Positions 1-8,179 of a stretch of DNA of 64,000 nt are shown here, piece by piece. Source of the stretch: Sulfurimonas hongkongensis. Lineage in GTDB: Bacteria > Campylobacterota > Campylobacteria > Campylobacterales > Sulfurimonadaceae. The translations under genes were made by a program, and so were the position numbers. Location: positions 124,001 through 188,000 of the forward strand of contig NZ_AUPZ01000004.1 in NCBI RefSeq assembly GCF_000445475.1, read 5' to 3'. Under the pieces are notes generated by a model. That model saw only the letters and a program-made list of their open reading frames with translations, was not told where the DNA came from and did not search any database. Positions within the stretch are counted from its first letter, which is position 1. Every line of letters starts with the position of its first letter.

Positions 1-422
1 AAATTTATGGCATGTAGGTTTACAATGATGAGCAGTGAGCCATCCTCAAAGTAGTGGTGAGTGGTAAGGTTTGCTTTTTTTGTTGCTAAAAAAAACTCTT
101 TAGTTTTTGATAAGTGAGCTCTTTGGTGTGCAATGGTTGCCTTTGAAGCGGTTAAGACTCCATAGAGATGGTTTTTTGTCTCTATATTTGGAGCTATTGT
201 GTAGTTATATGGGTCTATTATGATGTCGTAAGATTTGTTTATCTTGTACTCTTGAAAGAGCAAAAAATCAACAGAGTTTTCATCTAAGAGCTCTTTAAGA
301 GTGAGTTGAAAATTTGGATTTAGATTTTCTTTATGAATATTCCAACTTAGAAGCGAGAACTCTTCTTGGAGTGTGGCTTCTTGGAAAAATCCCTCTAGTG
401 GTTTGCTCTTTGGATAAAACAT
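1..422 (-). CDS. Endonuclease/exonuclease/phosphatase-family protein, N-terminal part only
   Basis: The reading frame starts with ATG at 422 and runs open off the left edge, giving about 140 residues. The early LSWNIHKEN segment followed by DFLLFQEYK matches the start of the EEP fold (metal-dependent phosphodiesterases such as DNase I and sphingomyelinase types), where the Asn of SWN and the Glu of FQE bind the catalytic metal. The start lies only 3 nt after the cls stop codon, so the two genes are almost certainly co-transcribed, which may hint at a lipid or envelope role. The substrate cannot be told, and the C-terminal catalytic residues are outside the window. Confidence 0.75.
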   Translation of the reverse strand, partial: MFYPKSKPLEGFFQEATLQEEFSLLSWNIHKENLNPNFQLTLKELLDENSVDFLLFQEYKINKSYDIIIDPYNYTIAPNIETKNHLYGVLTASKATIAHQRAHLSKTKEFFLATKKANLTTHHYFEDGSLLIIVNLHAIN

Positions 423-425
423 AGA

Positions 426-1787
426 TTACAACTGTGAAGCAAAGATTCTAGCAGAGTTTTCAAAAATACGACGCATTCTACCTGCATCTGCTAGCTTTGT
501 ATGTTTTGTATCTATCAAAGACTCCATCCATGTTTGCATCTGCTCTATATGCTCTGGTGCATAGGAGATGGTCACGATTTCATAATTTAGTAGTAAGCTT
601 CTGTAATCAAGGTTACTGGAACCGAGGATTAGTGTTTCATCATCAAAAAGCATAGCTTTTGCGTGAATCATCTTACCCTCAAACAAAACCACATCTATAC
701 CAAACTCATAAAGATTTCTAATGTAACCAGTACGTGCAAAGTCTGCTATGGCGTGGTTTGATTTTCTAGGCGTGATTATCTTTACATCTACACCTTTATG
801 TGAGGCAATTTTCATGGCTTGAAGAATAAACTCATCAGGGATGAAGTAGGGTGTGATTATCCAGATTCTTCTTTTGGCTGTATAGATGGAGTCTAAAACT
901 ACTTCAAGCAGAGCATCGCCTTTTACATCAGGTCCACTAGGAAGTGCTTGGAGTGAATGTTGCCCAGCTCTACTTTGTACAGGGTCTAAGAGTATGGTTT
1001 TTTGATTGTGCATATAAGCAATATCTGAGTTAAAGACATCTACATAGCTCTTAACAACATCTCCTTTTGCCTCAAACATTAAATCGAGCCAGCGGTCTTG
1101 CTCATATGTCTCACCCATATACTCACTGCTTAAGTTCATTCCACCGCTAAAGAGAGTTTCGTTATCTATGATAAATATCTTTCTGTGATAGCGAAGGTTT
1201 AGCTTTGTGATGTTTTTTAAAGAGAAAATTGGAGCAAAAAAATCAATAATAACACCAGCATCTCTGAGCTCTTTTAGAGGCTTTTGCCACAAATAAAGTT
1301 TGTATGAACCAAAGGCATCTACGATAAGTCGAACCTTTACACCATTTTTTGCTTTTTGTAATAAAAGAGCAAAAATGACTTCTGTAACATCATCAATCTT
1401 GACCACATAAGCTGCCAAATCAATAGACTTTTTTGCACCGCTTAGAGCTTTTATAAAGGCAAAATAAGCATCTTGTGAGTTTGTATAAAGAGCTAGTTTG
1501 TTGTTGTTCGTAGCAGGTGCGATATTGTGTGCAAAACTAAGTCTGTCTATGGGATGTGAAGATGGAGTTTGTTGTGGTTTTTTTAAGTTAAGACTGTTTT
1601 TTTTATTTTTACTAGAGTGCTTTCGTACTCCAAAGAAGTAGTAAAAAATGACAAAGATATATGGAAAAATAATCATAAGTAAAAGCCATACTATCATAGA
1701 AGTAGGAGAGCGTCTAGAGTGGAGCATATGCAAAAGTGTGATTAAAATTGCCAAAGCACTAGAGAGATAAAAAATATAAGAAAACAA
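426..1787 (-). CDS. cls: Cardiolipin synthase, phospholipase D family
   Basis: The protein is predicted to join phosphatidylglycerol molecules into cardiolipin at the inner membrane. Its 453 residues start with two hydrophobic helices (about 4-20 and 31-51, the PLDc_N region). Two HKD motifs follow: HRKIFIID followed by GGMN near residue 203, and HAKAMLFD followed by GSSN near residue 375. Both catalytic His/Lys/Asp sets are intact and the length is normal for the family. It is the first gene of a pair with the EEP-family gene just downstream. No strong Shine-Dalgarno is visible, but this ATG gives the expected membrane N-terminus. A related PLD-type phospholipid synthase with other specificity cannot be excluded. 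Confidence 0.9.
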   Translation of the reverse strand: MFSYIFYLSSALAILITLLHMLHSRRSPTSMIVWLLLMIIFPYIFVIFYYFFGVRKHSSKNKKNSLNLKKPQQTPSSHPIDRLSFAHNIAPATNNNKLALYTNSQDAYFAFIKALSGAKKSIDLAAYVVKIDDVTEVIFALLLQKAKNGVKVRLIVDAFGSYKLYLWQKPLKELRDAGVIIDFFAPIFSLKNITKLNLRYHRKIFIIDNETLFSGGMNLSSEYMGETYEQDRWLDLMFEAKGDVVKSYVDVFNSDIAYMHNQKTILLDPVQSRAGQHSLQALPSGPDVKGDALLEVVLDSIYTAKRRIWIITPYFIPDEFILQAMKIASHKGVDVKIITPRKSNHAIADFARTGYIRNLYEFGIDVVLFEGKMIHAKAMLFDDETLILGSSNLDYRSLLLNYEIVTISYAPEHIEQMQTWMESLIDTKHTKLADAGRMRRIFENSARIFASQL

Positions 1788-1877
1788 AATATCTTGAAGT
1801 TCTATGTTATAGCCTTTAAATAAGTAGTAAAGAGAAGTTATTATAGCGTGTTTAGATTATTTTAAAGTATAAATAAG

Positions 1878-1899
1878 GTTGCGGAGCAAAGTCCGCAAC
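1878..1899 (-). terminator. Hairpin after ddh
   Basis: A perfect 8-bp stem (GTTGCGGA / TCCGCAAC) with a 6-nt loop lies 22 nt past the ddh stop. On the minus strand it is followed by CTTATTTATACTTT, only moderately T-rich, so it may be an imperfect intrinsic terminator. Confidence 0.6.
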
Positions 1900-1920
1900 A
1901 AGAGAGATAGTTAGTAAATC

Positions 1921-2907
1921 CTATAAAAGCTCAGCTCTAAGCTCATGTGCAGACTTGATAGAGAGAAGTCCTGGCGCTACATCAAAAGCAGTTTTTGCTC
2001 CAAAATCTTCCTTTTGGCTTAGTCTAAAAGTTGCCCTTGCATAGGCTACTAAAACACTTGCAGTAAACTCTGGGTTACTCTCTAAATTTAGCGAATACTC
2101 TATGACTTGGTTATTCTTTTGGCTTGTGCTTCCACTCCGTATAACAAATCCACCATGAGGCATCTTGTTATGGTTTTCATCTAGCTCTTTTTGGCTTATG
2201 AAGTTTACTGTAGTCTCATAGGGTTCAAAGTAGTTAGGCATAGTTTTTATCTCACTCTCAACTCTCTTAGCATCAGCTCCATCTTCTAAAACAACAAAAC
2301 ACTCTCTTTTGTGTTTTTCTTTTGTTGATAGTGTAGGTCTTGTGCCACTTCTAACTTTTTGTATAGCTTCTTCTGATGGAAGAGTGTACTGAACTCCAGC
2401 TTTTACTCCTTGTACTCTTCTGATGGCATCTGAGTGCCCTTGACTTAAACCCTTGCCCCAAAAAGTATATGTCTCTCCAACTGGTAGCAGTGCTTCACCA
2501 TAGAGTCTGTTGATGGAAAACATTCCAGGATCCCAGCCATTTGCTATGAGAGCTACTTTGTTGTTTGCTTTTGAGGGTTTATCAACACTATCAAAATATT
2601 CTGGAATCTTTGCATGCGTGTCAAAACTATCTACTATGTTGAAGTTTGCTGAGAACTCTGGACCTTGGACAGGTAGATCGTCTTTTGAACCACCGCAAAG
2701 TATCAAAACATCTATCTTATCTTTAAACTCTAAAATATCATCAACTAAATAAACTTTTGTATCAGGAAATATAGTCTCTACACTTTTTGGGTCTCTTCTT
2801 GAGAAAACACCCACAAGGCTCATGTCTGGGTTTTTAGAGACAGAAAGTTCAACTCCACGCCCTAGGTTTCCATAACCTGCTATTGCTATTTTTATCTTTT
2901 GTTTCAT
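1921..2907 (-). CDS. ddh: meso-diaminopimelate D-dehydrogenase
   Basis: Predicted to make meso-diaminopimelate in one NADPH-dependent step from tetrahydrodipicolinate and ammonia, for lysine and peptidoglycan. The 328 residues begin with a Rossmann motif, GYGNLGRG at 11-18, followed by GVFSRRDP, where the arginines suit NADP. The central ANGWDPGMFS and the later FWGKGLSQGHSDA segments are typical of Ddh rather than DapB. The length fits the family (about 320-330). The gene stands alone, with its own terminator downstream and a short gap to the OmpA-type gene upstream. Campylobacterota usually rely on the succinylase route, so this gene may be an added or transferred route; that is inference. 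Confidence 0.85.
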   Translation of the reverse strand: MKQKIKIAIAGYGNLGRGVELSVSKNPDMSLVGVFSRRDPKSVETIFPDTKVYLVDDILEFKDKIDVLILCGGSKDDLPVQGPEFSANFNIVDSFDTHAKIPEYFDSVDKPSKANNKVALIANGWDPGMFSINRLYGEALLPVGETYTFWGKGLSQGHSDAIRRVQGVKAGVQYTLPSEEAIQKVRSGTRPTLSTKEKHKRECFVVLEDGADAKRVESEIKTMPNYFEPYETTVNFISQKELDENHNKMPHGGFVIRSGSTSQKNNQVIEYSLNLESNPEFTASVLVAYARATFRLSQKEDFGAKTAFDVAPGLLSIKSAHELRAELL

Positions 2908-2931
2908 TTATGCTCCTATTTGAAATGTATA

Positions 2932-4653
2932 TTACTTTTTTTGTTTTAAGAGTATCTTAAAAGTCACTCTTCTTGAGTACTCTCTGTTTTCGCCCTGGCT
3001 ATGCATGATTCGCTTAGAGTAGCTAAGACCACTTCCTTTTAGTACATCACTAAGCCACTCTTGCTTCTTTAGCTCTTGTTTTTTAAAGATATGACTAAGT
3101 GTCTCAAATGAGCGTTGCATCGATAGTTCTGCATTTTTTATATATCTATTTGTAAAATTAGTGTTGCTCCACTCACTAGAGGTGTGACCATTTACCTCAA
3201 GTGTATCGATAAACTCTTTGTGTCTATATAAAAAATCAACAAGCCGAGATGAGACTCTATTAAGAAATATCTTTTGTGCCTCAGTAAGCTTGTACTCTCC
3301 AACCTTAAATAGGAGTTCATGACTTAAAAACTCTATAGTTAAATCTTCTTTGATTCTTAACTTTTTCGCATCTATCTCATCAGCAAAAAGTTCTAAGAGT
3401 GAGTCGTAAATATTCATACTCTTTTTAGAAGTCTGAGCGATAGTTGCATCTCTGTTTATTTTCACTATCCACATATTTGAGTTCTGTTCATTTTTGTATG
3501 TGTAGATGCCAGCTGCAGCGGCTTGTGAATTTTCCAGTATGGTTACGGCATTTAGCATATCATAATTTTCTTCGCCAAAATGCTCTTGATGGAGCATTTG
3601 AAGATTGGAGTCACACATCATAACCAAAGCATCAGTGTTAAAAGTATCTTTAACATATCCAACGCCAATAATTGTGCCATCTGAATACTCTTTTATATCT
3701 TTTAATCCGCTTGCATAAGCTGTGTTTATGGTATTGTCGATAATAACATTGTTTTGAAGGTCAAACTTTATGAGTCTAACTTGATCCCTCTTCATCTCAT
3801 CTTTTTGACTCAAAGAGACTAAAAAGTTTCCATCTCTTAGTTTGATAATTTTGTGCGGAGTTATGCGTGTATCTGATTTATAGTGTTTTAGCCAGATCTT
3901 ATCGCCATTTTGGCTTACTCTCATAAGTGTTACATCTCTTTGTTTATCATAGCTTGTTGTGCCTAAAACTAAGATAGAACCATCTCTAGCTTCAACGGCA
4001 TCAATACTACTATCATCATGTTTAGTACCAAATTTTTTACTCCATAACATCATTCCACTTTTTGAAAAACGGGCTAAAAAAATATCATTTAACCCTAACC
4101 CCGTCTCAAAAAGTTTGTCATGTATAGAACGGGTGGTAGTCGAAGAGCCAACAGCTAACACTCCACCATCGCTAAGTTTTATGAGCTTACTCATTCTGTC
4201 ATAATTTTTTGTTCCAAAAGATTTGCTAAATATAGTGTTGCCATTTGAGTCTAGTTTTAAGATGATTAAAGAGCCATCCATAGTGTGACCACCCACAAAG
4301 TAACCATTTGATGGAGTTTTAACAAGAGCTACAGCTTCGCTAAAGCTAGACATCTTGGTGGCTTTTGAGAGCGTTATATTTGCAAAATCATCTATTTTTA
4401 TAAGGTGCATTTGCGGTCCGTGTGTGTCAGACACACTCGCTAGGTAGTCAAAGGCATTTGTGTAGGTTTTGCTTTGTGAATTGTTAGTGTTTTTGTACTC
4501 TTTAGAAAAACCAACTGCACTGATCCCTCCATCATAGTCTTGTGTAATGTCAAAAAGAGCGTTGTTAAAAGGTTTTTTTACAATAATAGAGAAGTCAGAA
4601 CTCTTAGCATAGATGAGAGAGAGTAGTAACAAAAGTGAGATGAGTATGCGCAT
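2932..4653 (-). CDS. Secreted OmpA-type protein with beta-propeller-like repeats
   Basis: A 573-residue exported protein. Residues 1-16 form a signal peptide ending near IYAKS. About 20-410 hold at least five repeats of a DGxxxxxG type (DGGISAVGFS, DGGVLAVGSS, DGSILVLGTT, DGNFLVSLS, DGTIIGVGYV), suggesting a beta-propeller-like fold. The C-terminal 130 residues resemble an OmpA/MotB peptidoglycan-binding domain: an FLSHELLFKVG-type strand, a VNGHTSS turn and a final SRRVTFKIL strand. It likely tethers a periplasmic or outer-membrane propeller to the cell wall. The exact function and ligand are unknown, and there is no obvious partner gene next to it. Confidence 0.7.
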   Translation of the reverse strand: MRILISLLLLLSLIYAKSSDFSIIVKKPFNNALFDITQDYDGGISAVGFSKEYKNTNNSQSKTYTNAFDYLASVSDTHGPQMHLIKIDDFANITLSKATKMSSFSEAVALVKTPSNGYFVGGHTMDGSLIILKLDSNGNTIFSKSFGTKNYDRMSKLIKLSDGGVLAVGSSTTTRSIHDKLFETGLGLNDIFLARFSKSGMMLWSKKFGTKHDDSSIDAVEARDGSILVLGTTSYDKQRDVTLMRVSQNGDKIWLKHYKSDTRITPHKIIKLRDGNFLVSLSQKDEMKRDQVRLIKFDLQNNVIIDNTINTAYASGLKDIKEYSDGTIIGVGYVKDTFNTDALVMMCDSNLQMLHQEHFGEENYDMLNAVTILENSQAAAAGIYTYKNEQNSNMWIVKINRDATIAQTSKKSMNIYDSLLELFADEIDAKKLRIKEDLTIEFLSHELLFKVGEYKLTEAQKIFLNRVSSRLVDFLYRHKEFIDTLEVNGHTSSEWSNTNFTNRYIKNAELSMQRSFETLSHIFKKQELKKQEWLSDVLKGSGLSYSKRIMHSQGENREYSRRVTFKILLKQKK

Positions 4654-4779
4654 ATAACTACTTTTTTATTTATATAGTAGCAAAAAATATTCCTAGTTTA
4701 AGTAATGAGCATAAAGAGTTTAAAAAATCGTGTTTTGTTTGTGTGGGCTAAGTGTTTAAGAGAAGATAGTGTTGGTGTA

Positions 4780-4805
4780 AGATAAGGAGCTTTTACTCCC
4801 TATCT
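4780..4805 (-). terminator. Hairpin after rpsR
   Basis: Arms AGATAAGGAG and CTCCCTATCT form a 10-bp stem with one G-U pair and a 6-nt loop, 20 nt past the rpsR stop. No T-run follows on the minus strand, so termination is inferred from position. Confidence 0.45.
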
Positions 4806-4824
4806 ATATTTAATAAGAGAAAAC

Positions 4825-5088
4825 TTATCTTAAGTTTTCAAAAGGTGCAGTTACAACTGTTTTACGAGTAACACTGTATGGAACTAGTGCTGCTGCACGA
4901 GCGCGTTTTACAACCGCTGCTATCATATCTTGATGACGTTTACAGTTTCCTGTAAGACGACGAGGCATAATTTTATAACGCTCTGAAAGAGAGAAACGAA
5001 GCGCTCCTACATCTTTGTAGTCCATAAAATCAACTTTTGATTCACAATATTTACAATATCTTTTTTTGTATTTTCTTTTTTCTGCCAT
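4825..5088 (-). CDS. rpsR: 30S ribosomal protein S18
   Basis: An 87-residue basic protein of the small-subunit platform, where it pairs with S6. The conserved core is visible: [16 protein letters not shown], then [19 protein letters not shown] and the CKRHQ segment. The N-terminal CKYC and later Cys suggest a zinc-binding form of S18. It is the last gene of rpsF-ssb-rpsR, an order kept in many bacteria, and starts 27 nt after ssb with AAGGAAAA upstream. A hairpin lies after its stop. Confidence 0.97.
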   Translation of the reverse strand: MAEKRKYKKRYCKYCESKVDFMDYKDVGALRFSLSERYKIMPRRLTGNCKRHQDMIAAVVKRARAAALVPYSVTRKTVVTAPFENLR

Positions 5089-5115
5089 GGTATTTTCCTT
5101 GATGTTATTTATTTA

Positions 5116-5673
5116 CTAAAATGGAATCTCATCTTCATCTATATCTATCTCAGGTATAGAGTCACTGCTTGGCATCTGGCGACTTTGAGTGTTTGCATTG
5201 TTTTGCTCATAGCCATTTGCCCCACTTTGAGGTTGATAACTTTGCTGTTGCTGACTTGGTTGCTGGTAGCTCTGAGCTTGTTGCGAACCTTGGTTATAGC
5301 TTTGTGCACCGCTTTGCGTTGGAGCTTTATAACCACCACCTTGAGAGTCGCCTTTTGAGTCTAGCATCTGCATGTTTTCAACTATCACAGAGTGTTTTGA
5401 GCGTTTTTGTCCATTTTGATCGCTCCATTGTTCAAAGTTAAGTCTTCCCTCAACTAAAATTTTGCTTCCTTTGCGGAGATATTGGTTAGCAATCTCTGCA
5501 CTTCTAGCAAAAAATGTGATATCTACAAAACATACTTCTTCTTTTTTTTCACCATTACTAGTGAATTTTCTACTAGTTGCTATCGCAGTTTTTGCAATAC
5601 CCAAACCAGCTTGAGAGTATCTGAGTTCTATATCACGAGTTAAGTTTCCGACTAATATAACTTTGTTAAACAT
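5116..5673 (-). CDS. ssb: Single-stranded DNA-binding protein
   Basis: Coats single-stranded DNA in replication, repair and recombination and recruits partner proteins through its tail. The 185 residues hold an OB fold (about 1-105, beginning MFNKVILVGNLTRD), a Gln/Ser/Tyr/Gly-rich flexible linker (about 110-165), and an acidic tail ending IDEDEIPF, the conserved partner-binding tip. It lies between rpsF and rpsR with short gaps, so it shares their transcript and probably their growth-linked control. GAAAGCTC precedes the start as a weak ribosome site. Confidence 0.97.
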   Translation of the reverse strand: MFNKVILVGNLTRDIELRYSQAGLGIAKTAIATSRKFTSNGEKKEEVCFVDITFFARSAEIANQYLRKGSKILVEGRLNFEQWSDQNGQKRSKHSVIVENMQMLDSKGDSQGGGYKAPTQSGAQSYNQGSQQAQSYQQPSQQQQSYQPQSGANGYEQNNANTQSRQMPSSDSIPEIDIDEDEIPF

Positions 5674-5707
5674 GAGCTTTCCTTCTTTGTTGTAGTGCTT
5701 TTTTAGA

Positions 5708-6163
5708 TTACTCTTGTGTAGTAGAGCTTTCTTCTGTAGCAGTTGCTTCTTCTTGTGCAGGCTCTTCTTTAGCTACTGGAGCTTCTTCTTGAAGTGGCGC
5801 AACTTCTTCTTTTACTGGTGCTTCAGCTTTTTTCTTAGCTTTTTCAACTAAGTGATTCCAAGCAGCTATTTCACGATTTGTATCGTACTTGATAGTTACA
5901 AAACGAAGAAGGTCTTCATTTATACGAAAGCGTCTCTCAATTTCACTAATAGCAGCTGGTGCAACTGAGTAATAAATAACATGGTAATAACCACGCTCAT
6001 TTTTGTTTATAGGGTATGCTAATTTTCTCATCCCCATAGCATCTGTAGTAGCGATAACGCCACCGTTTGAAGTGATAGTCTCTTCAATAGCTTTGATGCT
6101 ACTTTGAATCTCTTCGGCTGTAAATGTTGGTTTAATGATAACTAAGTTTTCGTAGTTTCTCAT
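5708..6163 (-). CDS. rpsF: 30S ribosomal protein S6
   Basis: S6 binds S18 on the 30S platform. The chosen ATG at 6163 gives 151 residues beginning MRNYENLVIIKPT, the usual S6 start. The frame stays open upstream to 6232, but that extension is not S6-like, and AAGGAG sits 10 nt before 6163. The S6 fold spans about 1-100, including the KLAYPINKNERGYYHVIYY segment. A Glu/Ala-rich tail of about 45 residues follows, longer than in many S6 proteins; poly-Glu tails on S6 are known in other bacteria through RimK, but here the tail is encoded. First gene of the rpsF-ssb-rpsR operon. Confidence 0.95.
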   Translation of the reverse strand: MRNYENLVIIKPTFTAEEIQSSIKAIEETITSNGGVIATTDAMGMRKLAYPINKNERGYYHVIYYSVAPAAISEIERRFRINEDLLRFVTIKYDTNREIAAWNHLVEKAKKKAEAPVKEEVAPLQEEAPVAKEEPAQEEATATEESSTTQE

Positions 6164-6187
6164 AGAGTATAATCTCCTTTTGGTATT

Positions 6188-6243
6188 TGCCCTTTGGGCG
6201 TTGTTTCCCTTTCGGATGTGTACATATCGCAACTTTAGCGATA
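6188..6243 (-). promoter_or_regulatory. Structured rpsF leader, candidate S6:S18 autoregulatory element
   Basis: The untranslated leader read on the minus strand forms a perfect hairpin TATCGC-N7-GCGATA (6225-6243) and a GCCC-AAA-GGGC hairpin (6188-6198), with an unpaired CCG between them, about 30 nt before the ribosome site. S6:S18 leaders known in other phyla contain a CCG trinucleotide recognised by the S6:S18 dimer. The match in position and CCG is suggestive; the exact fold is not verified. Confidence 0.35.
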
Positions 6244-6263
6244 CAAAGAGAAAGGAACGGGAG

Positions 6264-6269
6264 ATTATA
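6264..6269 (-). promoter_or_regulatory. -10 box of the rpsF-ssb-rpsR promoter
   Basis: TATAAT on the minus strand in the context TTTTCTGTATAATCTCCC, about 95 nt before the rpsF start. No good -35 hexamer is seen; T-rich sequence lies upstream, as is common for sigma-70 promoters in this phylum. Confidence 0.55.
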
Positions 6270-6381
6270 CAGAAAATTTGCTTAAAAAAAACTACTCTTT
6301 GTTTTTATGACAATTTGTTATGGTTATTTTGTTTTTTTAGTTTTTTGGATATAGTTATGAAAATTTTGGAGATATTTGTAT

Positions 6382-7386
6382 ATGGCAAAACGAAAGAAAA
6401 AGCAGGCAAAAAGTAGTAAAATCTTAACATATATAGCATGGTTTTTAGCAGTCTTGGCACTTCTCTTAGGCTCTTTGTTTGGAGGTTATTACATAGGTTA
6501 TGAAGAGGCGAAAAACGATTTAGAATTACAAGTTGATGCTGAGAAAAAAAAGAGACTCTCACTACTTAAAAAAGCCGAAGAAATCAGCTCAAAAAAAGAT
6601 AAAAAAAGTGTAAACACAAGATTAAAAAATGTTTTAGATAAAGAGAGTAGAAAAAGTACCGGTGCAGCAGCTCATGAGTATGGAGATACAGCACTTCCAA
6701 AACCACCTGAACCTATACGAAGAGAGGTTAAAAGAACAGCTGCAAAACCAAAACTAGCCATAATTATAGATGATGTGAGTGTAAGCTCTCATGTAAGAGC
6801 GATAAAAAATTTAAACCTTCCTTTAACTATGTCATTTTTGCCACCTAGCAAATCTCGCCCTAACTCAGCAAGACTTGCACAAAAAGAGAGTGTATATATG
6901 GTCCATCTACCCATGGAGGCACAAAATTTTAGTGCAGAAGAGCCTATGACTCTTAGAGTTAGTGACTCTGATGCCAAGATACAAAGTAGGATAAGAGCTA
7001 TAAAAGAGGCCTTTCCTAGAGTATCATACATCAACAATCACACAGGAAGTAAGTTTACATCTAATGAGATGGCGATGAACCGTCTTATTTACGCACTAAA
7101 AGCACAAAATATCTACTTTATAGATAGTAGAACTACAGCCCAGACAAAAGCACCAAAGGTTATGAAAAACTTTGGGTTAGAGTATGTCTCAAGAGATGTT
7201 TTTTTAGACCACGATTTGGATAAAAAGTCTGTTAAAGAACAGATTAAAAAGGCTATAAAGGTAGCAAAGTTGCATGGAACTGCCATAGCTATCGGACATC
7301 CTCATGCAAACACTCTAGCAGCACTAAGAGAGTCTAAGCATCTTTTTAAAGATATAGAGTTAGTATATATAAATAGGCTTTATTAG
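6382..7386 (+). CDS. Divergent polysaccharide deacetylase (YibQ/DUF610 family)
   Basis: A 334-residue envelope protein. Residues about 14-36 form an N-terminal membrane anchor after a Lys-rich start; a charged Lys-rich linker follows to about residue 110. The domain from 115 to the end has LAIIIDDVS, the INNHTGSKFT segment and GHPHANTL, as in the divergent NodB-like family. The start is ATG 6382 with GGAG at 6368-6371; an in-frame TTG at 6376 lies too close to that site. Its stop touches the dprA start, so the two are co-transcribed. The substrate is unknown. Confidence in the family is high, in enzymatic activity low. Confidence 0.8.
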   Translation: MAKRKKKQAKSSKILTYIAWFLAVLALLLGSLFGGYYIGYEEAKNDLELQVDAEKKKRLSLLKKAEEISSKKDKKSVNTRLKNVLDKESRKSTGAAAHEYGDTALPKPPEPIRREVKRTAAKPKLAIIIDDVSVSSHVRAIKNLNLPLTMSFLPPSKSRPNSARLAQKESVYMVHLPMEAQNFSAEEPMTLRVSDSDAKIQSRIRAIKEAFPRVSYINNHTGSKFTSNEMAMNRLIYALKAQNIYFIDSRTTAQTKAPKVMKNFGLEYVSRDVFLDHDLDKKSVKEQIKKAIKVAKLHGTAIAIGHPHANTLAALRESKHLFKDIELVYINRLY

Positions 7387-8163
7387 ATGCAAGAAGCAAA
7401 AGAGAAGATATCAGAGCTTGAAGTCATGAAGAGCTATCCAAAAGAGCTTTTCTTTAGCGGAAACACTACTCTTTTAACAAGAAAAAAAGTCTCTATAGTT
7501 GGTAGTAGAAAGCCATCAAAATACTCAAGAGTCTTAACCCATCAACTCGCATCACAGCTCTCAAAAAATGGAGTTTGTATAGTCAGTGGTGGAGCTATGG
7601 GCATAGATGCCATAGCACACAAGGCAGCAGGCGAGGCAAACACTATTTCAGTTCTGCCTTGTGGCATCAATGTAAAGTATCCAGCCATAAATAAAAATCT
7701 TCTTTGTGATATAGAAAAAGAGGGCTTACTTCTTAGTCAGTTTAAAAAAGACTTTAAAGCTACTCCGTGGAGTTTTGTGGTGCGAAATGAACTTGTTGTT
7801 GCTCTTGGTGATGTCTTAATAGTTGCAGAAGCCCAGCTAGGTAGTGGAAGCATGAGAAGTGTAGAGTTTGCACTAAAGATGGGCAAAGAGATATTTGTAC
7901 TTCCTCACAGAGTAGGTGAGAGTAGTGGTACAAATGAACTTTTAAAACAAGATAAAGCAACAGCTATATACGATGTAGAGGAGTTTGCATCAAGATACAG
8001 AGATGTAGATGAAAAGTTAGAAATAAAAAGAGATGACTTTTTAGAGTTTTGCAGATCAAGCCCAACATACGATGAGGCACAAAAAAGATATCCAAGTAGA
8101 GTTTTTGAGGCAGAACTTGGTGGCGAAATAGTGATACAAAACGGCTTAGTTGTTTTAAAATAA
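7387..8163 (+). CDS. dprA: DNA-processing protein DprA
   Basis: Loads RecA onto incoming single-stranded DNA during natural transformation. The 258 residues form the Rossmann-like Smf/DprA domain: VSIVGSRKPSKYS near 35, SGGAMGIDAIAHKAA near 72, LPCGIN near 97 and FVVRNELVVALGD near 128, with GSGS and a PHRVG segment after it. The length is near the short Campylobacterota form, without a large N-terminal SAM domain. It starts at the nucleotide after the stop of the deacetylase-like gene, so translation is probably coupled. The presence of a comF-like gene at 27.3 kb fits a competence pathway. Confidence 0.92.
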   Translation: MQEAKEKISELEVMKSYPKELFFSGNTTLLTRKKVSIVGSRKPSKYSRVLTHQLASQLSKNGVCIVSGGAMGIDAIAHKAAGEANTISVLPCGINVKYPAINKNLLCDIEKEGLLLSQFKKDFKATPWSFVVRNELVVALGDVLIVAEAQLGSGSMRSVEFALKMGKEIFVLPHRVGESSGTNELLKQDKATAIYDVEEFASRYRDVDEKLEIKRDDFLEFCRSSPTYDEAQKRYPSRVFEAELGGEIVIQNGLVVLK

Positions 8164-8179
8164 GATTTTTAAAAATTAG

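Noticed and set aside
6164-6232. Longer start for S6
   Set aside because: ATG 6163 has AAGGAG at good spacing and gives the standard MRNYE start; the extension falls in the hairpin leader.
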